Assembly: GCA_002337045.1 (NCBI GenBank)
Contig: DDFF01000015.1
Span: 124,001-188,000, forward strand
DNA: 64,000 nucleotides
From: Bacteroidetes bacterium UBA1935
Lineage (GTDB): Bacteria > Bacteroidota > Bacteroidia > Chitinophagales > Chitinophagaceae
Direction: 5' to 3'
A program made the position numbers and the translations under genes. A model generated the notes under the pieces. The model worked only from the letters and a program-made list of their open reading frames with translations. It was not told the origin of the DNA and ran no database searches. Shown piece by piece: positions 58,806 through 64,000 of this stretch; the stretch's first letter is position 1; each line of letters begins with the position of its first letter.

Positions 58806-60233
58806 CTATGGGAAGATGCCCAGTTCTTCGTAAGCAACACCAACTTTGTTGATGGCAACGATGAATGCTGCAGTACGCATGTCGTTCATGTTGTGCTCAC
58901 GCATAGTATCGCGGATTTCGTGGAAAGAGCCAATCATTGTGTCTTCCAGACCAGAGTAAACCAGATCAACTTCGTCAGGACCATGCATGATTTGTTTGCG
59001 TTCTACATCGCTAACTTTCTTGCCTGTCAGACCTTCTACTGTGCTCAGTATAGTAGTGTTCTGGTTTTCGCTGAAGCGTTTTTCCATGCGGCCATAACGT
59101 ACGTGGCTCAGGTTTTTCAACCATTCGAAGTAAGACACTGTAACACCACCTGCGTTCAGGTACATATCAGGTACGATGATAACGCCTTTAGCCAGCAGTA
59201 TTTCGTCGGCTTCCGGAGTCAGCGGACCATTAGCACCTTCACCAATGATTTTTGCTTTGATGCGGTCTGCATTATCAGCATTGATAACGTTTTCCAGCGC
59301 GGCAGGAATCAGGATATCGCAATCTTGTTCAATAACGTCAAAACCGTTTTTGTAATCTGTAGCACCAGGGAAGCCCAGGATAGAACCTGTTGCTTTGCGG
59401 TGAGCTACTACAGCTTCAAGATCAAGACCGTCTGCATTGTAGATACCACCTTCGTATTCTGCCAGACCAACGATTTTAGAACCGCCTTCAAAGAAGAATT
59501 TAGCAGCGTGGTAACCTACGTTGCCCAAGCCCTGTACGATTACTCTTTTATCTTTAACACCTGTAGTCAATCCTAGGCGATCCATATCTTCTTTTACATT
59601 ACACAGCTCGCGCAGGCCGTAGAATACACCAAGGCCTGTAGCTTCTGTACGGCCGCGTACACCACCTTGGCTTACCGGCTTACCTGTTACACAACCCATA
59701 GCATCAACTTCGCCCGGTTTCAGAGAAGCGTAAGTATCAACTATCCAGCTCATTTCGCGTGCGCCTGTACCGTAGTCAGGTGCAGGTACGTCGATGCCAG
59801 GGCCAATGAAGTTTTTCTTCACCAGTTCTGATGCATAGCGACGAGTTATTTTCTCCAGTTCGAAAGTAGAGTAGTTCTTAGGGTTGATTTTGATACCACC
59901 TTTACCACCACCAAATGGTACGTTAACGATAGCACATTTGTAAGTCATCAATGCAGCCAGAGCCATTACTTCATCCTGGTTTACATCCATGCTGTAGCGG
60001 ATACCGCCTTTACATGGCAGTTTGTGATGCGAGTGCTGAACACGGTATGCTTCAATAACCTCTATTTTATCGCCGATACGTACCGGGAATTTCATTTGGT
60101 AAATAGAGTTACAAGCTTTGATTTGCTCAAGTATACCTTTTTCAAATCTTGTGTACTTAGCCGCTTTGTCGAAGTTGCGTTCAACACCCTGAAAGAAGCT
60201 GTAATGCTTTTGGGCTGTAGCTGTTTCTGCCAT
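58806..60233 (-). CDS. gdhA: Glutamate dehydrogenase (Glu/Leu/Phe/Val family)
   Basis: 475 aa. Reversible NAD(P)-dependent deamination of glutamate to 2-oxoglutarate. Motifs: KGGIRYSMDVNQDEVMALAA, catalytic Lys region NVPFGGGKGGIKINP, ASELVKKNFIGPGIDVPAPD, and nucleotide-binding VIVQGLGNVGYHAAKFFFEG. Longer than the 357-aa leucine dehydrogenase at 41.9 kb and of a different subgroup. Last gene of the ccmBCD strand, 38 bp after ccmD; cotranscription is possible. Confidence 0.93.
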   Translation of the reverse strand: MAETATAQKHYSFFQGVERNFDKAAKYTRFEKGILEQIKACNSIYQMKFPVRIGDKIEVIEAYRVQHSHHKLPCKGGIRYSMDVNQDEVMALAALMTYKCAIVNVPFGGGKGGIKINPKNYSTFELEKITRRYASELVKKNFIGPGIDVPAPDYGTGAREMSWIVDTYASLKPGEVDAMGCVTGKPVSQGGVRGRTEATGLGVFYGLRELCNVKEDMDRLGLTTGVKDKRVIVQGLGNVGYHAAKFFFEGGSKIVGLAEYEGGIYNADGLDLEAVVAHRKATGSILGFPGATDYKNGFDVIEQDCDILIPAALENVINADNADRIKAKIIGEGANGPLTPEADEILLAKGVIIVPDMYLNAGGVTVSYFEWLKNLSHVRYGRMEKRFSENQNTTILSTVEGLTGKKVSDVERKQIMHGPDEVDLVYSGLEDTMIGSFHEIRDTMREHNMNDMRTAAFIVAINKVGVAYEELGIFP

Positions 60234-60271
60234 ATTGATGTTTGATTAAAAAAAAATAAATTGGGATAATG

Positions 60272-60478
60272 TTAATCTTCTTTTTCAAGTTTGCTGATTT
60301 TGCGTTCCAGTCTTATCAGGTACGCAATAATCCCCGCAAAGATAGTGGCTAATACCAAAACCACAACGTATATTTTGCCGTCTGCCCTGAACTTATCTGC
60401 CATCTCCGGAGCGTTCTCCTGTGCCATTGCAGACAGGCTGAGCAGTAATAATATGATTGATATGGATACTTTTTTCAT
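60272..60478 (-). CDS. ccmD: CcmD-like small membrane protein
   Basis: 68 aa. An N-terminal signal-like helix (KVSISIILLLLSLSAMA) is followed by APEMADKFRADGKIYVVVLV and a second hydrophobic stretch, ending LIRLERKISKLEKED. The GKIYVVV...LxRKIxKLEK pattern and the position after ccmC fit the CcmD of Bacteroidota. CcmD stabilises the heme-handling CcmABC complex of cytochrome c maturation. 11 bp after ccmC. Confidence 0.85.
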   Translation of the reverse strand: MKKVSISIILLLLSLSAMAQENAPEMADKFRADGKIYVVVLVLATIFAGIIAYLIRLERKISKLEKED

Positions 60479-60489
60479 TTGTTGATATA

Positions 60490-61155
60490 TTAAAAAGTAT
60501 TATCTCTTTTGTGGTTAATCTGATTGATACGTACATGCAGGGTGCTTATCCAATAGCCCAGCAGAAACCACCCTATAACAGCAGGGTAGAACACCAGGCG
60601 CATACGGCTGTCTAGGTCGTAACTATTAAAGCCCGGATTGCCACCATTGCCCGGATGCAGAGAATCTACAAGGCGGGGCAATACAAACAGTAGCGGTATC
60701 ATCATTGCAAATGCAAAAACATTGTACACTGCCGATATCTTAGCACGTTTTTCTTCGTCTTTTATACCACCACGCAGTATCAGGTAGGCAAAATAGCTGA
60801 GCATGCAGATAGCGGTAGCCAATTGTTTAGGGTCATTACTCCAAGGCTCGCCCCATGTATATTTGGCCCATTCCATACCTGTAAGCATACCTAAACAGCT
60901 GAACAAAACACCGATTTTCAGGAATGCTACGGCTTTAATATCGTAGTTCATATCCTGCTTGCGCAGATACATCAGCGAGTGGTAGAATGATATGCCGAAA
61001 AGCAACATCATACCAAACCACATGGGTACGTGAAAGTAGAGATTGCGTATAGTTTCGTTGAGTATGTGGCGTGCAGGTACAGGTAATAATAAGCCTCCTA
61101 TTATGGCATAAGCCAGCAGGACGACACAGAGTATTTTCCACCAGTTGCTACGCAT
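60490..61155 (-). CDS. ccmC: Cytochrome c maturation protein CcmC (CcsA family)
   Basis: 221 aa, six hydrophobic segments. The tryptophan-rich heme-handling motif is WAKYTWGEPWSNDPKQLATA, with conserved His in LYFHVPMWFG and in VDSLHPGNGGN. It transfers heme for attachment to c-type cytochromes such as the di-heme peroxidase at 1.8 kb. Between ccmB and ccmD on the same strand. Confidence 0.93.
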   Translation of the reverse strand: MRSNWWKILCVVLLAYAIIGGLLLPVPARHILNETIRNLYFHVPMWFGMMLLFGISFYHSLMYLRKQDMNYDIKAVAFLKIGVLFSCLGMLTGMEWAKYTWGEPWSNDPKQLATAICMLSYFAYLILRGGIKDEEKRAKISAVYNVFAFAMMIPLLFVLPRLVDSLHPGNGGNPGFNSYDLDSRMRLVFYPAVIGWFLLGYWISTLHVRINQINHKRDNTF

Positions 61156-61221
61156 AAGCGATGGTTAAATTTCCGCAAATGTAAGAGAATAATTCACGGT
61201 AACGGTTTTTGTTTACATCTT

Positions 61222-61872
61222 TTACTCTTGCCACAGAAAAGGGAACAGGATTAAGCCTAATATGATAACCAACACACCCAATGCAAGCAGTACCAGCATC
61301 ATTACCCCCCAGCCTTCCTGATATACGGGCGAAATGGCAGAAAGAGCCAGATTGCTCAGTATCATCAGTACAGGTATTACCAGTGGGAAGCCAAGTATTG
61401 CCATCAATGCGGCATTTTGTTGTGCTCTGGCAGCGATGGCAGATAAGAAGGTGAAAACGGCAGATAGCGCAAGGCTGCCAGCGGCTGTTACACCAACAAA
61501 TACTGCAGTTTGTATTACAGGATTGCCCAATAGTATAGAGAATAAGAAAAGGCTGATGAGGCTAATCCCCATCATCAATACCATGCTATACAGCATTTTT
61601 GCCAACAGAAAAGTCGTGGGCTTTACAACTGTAAAATAGTATCTGAAACGATTAGGGTGTTCCTGCAAAAAGCTCTTAGCTACAGAATTGACAGCCACAA
61701 ACAGTTGGGTTATCCAGAAAAGGGCATTCCATACTTTTACTTCAGGCTGGCCATTCATGATGTATACGGCAAACACGGTAGCACCTACATATAGCAGTAC
61801 ACCAAACAGTGTATGCTTCTGTCTCCATTCTATCAGAAGGTCTTTTTTTACGAGTGATATTAGCTGATTCAT
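61222..61872 (-). CDS. ccmB: Heme exporter protein CcmB (ABC permease)
   Basis: 216 aa, six membrane segments; family elements include LIEWRQKHTLFGVLLYVGAT at the N-terminus, ALFWITQLFVAVNSVAKSFL and ILGFPLVIPVLMILSNLALS. It is the membrane subunit of the CcmAB ABC complex of cytochrome c maturation. The ATPase CcmA is not adjacent. First gene of the ccmBCD run, with a -7 box 10 nt before its ATG. Confidence 0.92.
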   Translation of the reverse strand: MNQLISLVKKDLLIEWRQKHTLFGVLLYVGATVFAVYIMNGQPEVKVWNALFWITQLFVAVNSVAKSFLQEHPNRFRYYFTVVKPTTFLLAKMLYSMVLMMGISLISLFLFSILLGNPVIQTAVFVGVTAAGSLALSAVFTFLSAIAARAQQNAALMAILGFPLVIPVLMILSNLALSAISPVYQEGWGVMMLVLLALGVLVIILGLILFPFLWQE

Positions 61873-61882
61873 CTTGCGGCAG

Positions 61883-61890
61883 CAAAGGTA
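61883..61890 (-). promoter_or_regulatory. -7 promoter box of the ccmBCD operon
   Basis: TACCTTTG on the minus strand, 10 nt before the ccmB ATG; leader of only a few nt. Confidence 0.55.
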
Positions 61891-61999
61891 AGCTATGTAT
61901 TTTTGTAAGTCTATTTATCAAAAATATTTTGGTGTGATTGATGGGGATTGCATTTGAGCACGCTAAAACAATTGATGGAAAAAAATGTTTGAAAAACTG

Positions 62000-62030
62000 T
62001 TTGGAGATTAGGTTTTTGCCCCTATCTTTG
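62000..62030 (+). promoter_or_regulatory. Complete promoter of the tRNA genes
   Basis: TTTG at 62000-62003, exactly 19-bp spacer, TATCTTTG at 62023-62030: the best promoter in the window. Start predicted near 62036, about 20 nt before tRNA-Gly. Confidence 0.78.
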
Positions 62031-62055
62031 CAATCCCAAAGTTCTTAAAACACAT

Positions 62056-62128
62056 GCGGAAGTAGCTCAGTTGGTAGAGCATCACCTTGCCAAGGTGAGG
62101 GTCGCGGGTTCGAGTCTCGTCTTCCGCT
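62056..62128 (+). tRNA. tRNA-Gly (anticodon GCC)
   Basis: 73 nt cloverleaf. Acceptor GCGGAAG / CTTCCGC with discriminator T, D-loop AGCTCAGTTGGTAGAGC, anticodon stem-loop TCACC-TTGCCAA-GGTGA (GCC at the anticodon), T arm CGCGGGTTCGAGTCTCG with TTCGAGT. CCA is not encoded. Confidence 0.97.
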
Positions 62129-62134
62129 CAAAGA

Positions 62135-62166
62135 ATTCCAAGCCTTTAGGTTTGGAATTTTTTTTG
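62135..62166 (+). terminator. Hairpin between the two tRNAs
   Basis: AATTCCAAGCC / GGTTTGGAATT with eight Ts. Since no promoter is seen for tRNA-Leu, partial read-through or RNA processing is expected here. Confidence 0.7.
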
Positions 62167-62188
62167 CTTACATCTACCGTATGCAAAA

Positions 62189-62274
62189 GCCCTGGTGGTG
62201 GAATTGGTAGACGCGCAGGACTTAAAATCCTGTATGCAGCAATGCGTGTGCGGGTTCAAGTCCCGCCCGGGGCA
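62189..62274 (+). tRNA. tRNA-Leu (anticodon TAA)
   Basis: 86 nt with a long variable arm. Acceptor GCCCTGG / CCGGGGC plus discriminator A, anticodon stem-loop CAGGA-CTTAAAA-TCCTG (TAA), T arm GCGGGTTCAAGTCCCGC. No encoded CCA. Confidence 0.97.
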
Positions 62275-62277
62275 CAA

Positions 62278-62313
62278 AAAGGTCACTTCTTCAGAGGTGA
62301 CCTTTTGCTTTTT
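62278..62313 (+). terminator. Terminator after tRNA-Leu
   Basis: AAGGTCAC-TTCTTCAGA-GGTGACCTTTT followed by GCTTTTT. Confidence 0.8.
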
Positions 62314-62415
62314 CAGCATATTCTCGTGTTTTCACTTCTGTTTTTTAACCTGCTATTTATAGTCTTATGACAATTGTCTTGATAATGTACTTTTTCATGT
62401 CTATTTAATCCGTGT

Positions 62416-62449
62416 TTTGAGGTTAATAGCTTATTATCAGATAGTTTTG
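62416..62449 (+). promoter_or_regulatory. Complete promoter of the large surface protein gene
   Basis: TTTG at 62416-62419, 22-bp spacer, TAGTTTTG at 62442-62449. Leader about 12 nt before the ATG at 62467. Confidence 0.65.
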
Positions 62450-62466
62450 CAGCATATACCTTAATC

Positions 62467-64000
62467 ATGTTTCAAATACCGACAAACCTCAAGCGTATTC
62501 TGTTGTTTGTATTAGTGTTGCTGTTTTCTTTGCAATCTAATGATGTACTTGCTTCTCACGCTGCTGGTGGAGAAATTATTTATCAATGGCTGCAAGACTC
62601 AACATATAAAATTACATTTAAGTTTTACAGAGATTGCTCTGGTATAGATGTATCCCCAACAGTTCCTCTTTGCTATACTAATACCTGTACCAACCAGTCT
62701 TGGACTATAGATCTCAGTCCATTGTCTGTATTGCCGGACGGTAGTACTAATGGTACGCCAGTAGCTCAGGGGTGTCCAGGGGTTGGGACAACATGTACTA
62801 ATATCAGTTCTTATGTGCCAGGATATAGAGAATGGTGGTACTCTGCAAATGTTACGTTGCCATCACGCTGTAGCGCATGGAAGTTTGCAGTAGGAATATC
62901 TGCAAGGAATAGCAGTGTGAATTTGAGTGGAGGCAGTGCTATTGATTTTTATAGCGAGGCTACACTTAACAATGTAGCTGCACAGGGTAACTCATCGCCT
63001 TTTTTCTCAGTAAAACCGGTACCATCAATATGTATAAACCAGCCATACACGTATAATAATGGTGGTGTAGATCCCAATTCAGACTCTTTGGCTTTTGAAA
63101 TGATGATGCCGCAAAGTCCCAATGGGTCTACATGTAATAATTCAGTACCACTTATTTTTGCATCGGCATCCCCATCATATAATTTGGTAGATAATCCTTT
63201 TCAGACCAATAATACCTTTACTTTAAGCCCATCGACAGGACAAATGACATTTACCCCTGCAATAACTGGGTCAAATACTGTTACAGTCAGGGTGAATGAA
63301 TACAGAAATGGAGTATTGATAGGATCTGTTATGAGGGATGTTCAGATTCAGGTAATTAATTGTGCAGTAACAGCACCCATTGCTAATACTGTATCTACTA
63401 CAATTACAGGTGGTACTATGGTAGGTGGCAGGGTAGAGGCCTGTGCAAAAGTGCCGTTAAGTTTTTGTTTCGACTTAAAATCTTCAGATACCGCTGCGAT
63501 ATTAGTTGCATCAGATAACTCTGCAGTATCTACCCCCGGCGCTACTGTTACTTATGCGGGGCAAAATACAGATTCAATACGTGGTTGTTTCAACTGGACA
63601 CCAAATACACTGGATACAGGTTTAAGGATATTTACAGTTACGGTAAAAGACTCTACATGCAAGTTTCCCGGTGTTAGTGTTGCACAAACATTCGTACTGC
63701 CTGTTTATATATGGCCGATAACAGATATTATTAAAGATACAACCATCTGTTACGGAGATTCAGTGTCGCTCCTAGCAGTTGGTGGTAATGCATTTACCTG
63801 GGGCGTATTACCGGGAGGCGCATCGTTATCAACACTTAGTTGTACTACTTGCAGGCAACCTTTTGCCAAACCGCTGGTTAACACACAGTATACAGTCTGG
63901 AACACAGGCGTACAGTATTGTAGCAAAAACAGAGATACTGTCACAGTAGCAGTGCTCGATATCAGAAATGATACGCTCATAGCTAATGCTACAACTCATA
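62467..64000 (+). CDS. Large secreted cell-surface protein, N-terminal part (runs off the window)
   Basis: Open for 511 codons with no stop before the end of the window. Signal peptide (LKRILLFVLVLLFSLQSNDV, cut near LAS), then the Bacteroidota surface-protein opening HAAGGEIIYQWLQDSTYKIT with FKFYRDCSG and several Cys pairs. Ig/PKD-like modules follow (DTTICYGDSVSLLAVGG, CTTCRQPFAKPLVNTQYTVW). Proteins of this type are usually over 1,000 aa and end in a gliding-motility/T9SS C-terminal domain, which would lie outside. Probably an adhesin. Confidence 0.85.
   Translation, partial: MFQIPTNLKRILLFVLVLLFSLQSNDVLASHAAGGEIIYQWLQDSTYKITFKFYRDCSGIDVSPTVPLCYTNTCTNQSWTIDLSPLSVLPDGSTNGTPVAQGCPGVGTTCTNISSYVPGYREWWYSANVTLPSRCSAWKFAVGISARNSSVNLSGGSAIDFYSEATLNNVAAQGNSSPFFSVKPVPSICINQPYTYNNGGVDPNSDSLAFEMMMPQSPNGSTCNNSVPLIFASASPSYNLVDNPFQTNNTFTLSPSTGQMTFTPAITGSNTVTVRVNEYRNGVLIGSVMRDVQIQVINCAVTAPIANTVSTTITGGTMVGGRVEACAKVPLSFCFDLKSSDTAAILVASDNSAVSTPGATVTYAGQNTDSIRGCFNWTPNTLDTGLRIFTVTVKDSTCKFPGVSVAQTFVLPVYIWPITDIIKDTTICYGDSVSLLAVGGNAFTWGVLPGGASLSTLSCTTCRQPFAKPLVNTQYTVWNTGVQYCSKNRDTVTVAVLDIRNDTLIANATTH

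Noticed and set aside
62071..62370. Open frame running through both tRNA genes
   Set aside because: Overlaps two confident tRNAs and two terminators.

Overview
The window is chromosomal DNA of a member of the Bacteroidota, most likely close to the Chitinophagaceae/Chitinophagales. The support is direct. Many genes are preceded by the Bacteroidota -7 promoter box TAnnTTTG, in several cases with a TTTG -33 box 19-23 bp upstream. Two proteins end in type IX secretion (T9SS) sorting domains. Family types include a carboxypeptidase-domain TonB receptor, a DUF1501/DUF1800 pair, a CcmD-like protein, a LytTR regulator with a propeller-type histidine kinase, and a HAAGGEI-type giant surface protein. 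No transposase, integrase, phage gene or CRISPR array is visible, so this reads as stable housekeeping chromosome. Coding density is high, and most convergent gene pairs share one bidirectional hairpin terminator.

Layout. 1-4.2 kb: secreted protein, di-heme cytochrome c peroxidase, fumarase. 4.3-6.5 kb: an (R)-enoyl-CoA hydratase (PhaJ type) divergent from a PhaE-like polyhydroxyalkanoate (PHA) synthase subunit. A PhaB reductase lies at 37.7 kb, but no PhaC is present. 6.6-12.1 kb: prmC; a tightly coupled run ribD, DMT transporter, yigZ, queG; an AT-rich orphan; pcm. 12.2-21.7 kb: DUF5683 protein, Prc protease, lipB, two unknown proteins, an amino-acid permease, lpdA and a class-A-beta-lactamase-like lipoprotein. 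21.7-28.6 kb: DUF1501 and DUF1800 proteins, TonB receptor, acyltransferase. 28.7 kb: a candidate structured RNA. 28.8-35.3 kb: thioesterase, AIM24-like protein, HExxH protein, ECF sigma operon with a Spy-like protein, Bax-inhibitor-like protein, glycosyltransferase. 35.3-43.6 kb: lepA, YtxH protein, phaB, ispF, hutU, purC, leucine dehydrogenase, pdeM. 43.7-52.1 kb: TonB, ExbD, trhO, two paralogous secreted proteins (one with a long charged helix), PspC, TatD, TcdA, aconitase. 52.3-58.7 kb: a LytTR two-component system and secreted proteins. 58.8-61.9 kb: ccmB-ccmC-ccmD and glutamate dehydrogenase. 62.0-64 kb: tRNA-Gly, tRNA-Leu and the start of a large surface protein.

Main discoveries. (1) The promoter of the sensor kinase and the promoter of the secreted-protein gene just after the regulator carry the same pair of boxes, TTCATGAA-N13-TTCGTGAA, each exactly 30 bp before the -7 element, and neither shows a -33 box. 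This is a predicted LytTR operator and an autoregulated circuit. (2) A 135-140 nt RNA at about 28,688-28,826 has its own promoter, a closing stem that begins at the predicted 5' end, and a strong terminator. It could be a 6S-like RNA or an attenuating leader for the thioesterase. (3) A recurrent arrangement places the -7 box only 3-5 nt before the start codon, which predicts leaderless mRNAs for about eight genes and corrects several start sites. (4) A PhaE-like subunit with an extreme Met/Asn/Gln/Trp-rich insert.

Gene starts given here are often shorter than the longest open frame, because promoter boxes, signal peptides or family N-termini indicate an internal start. All functional assignments come from reading the protein sequences by eye; no database search was possible.
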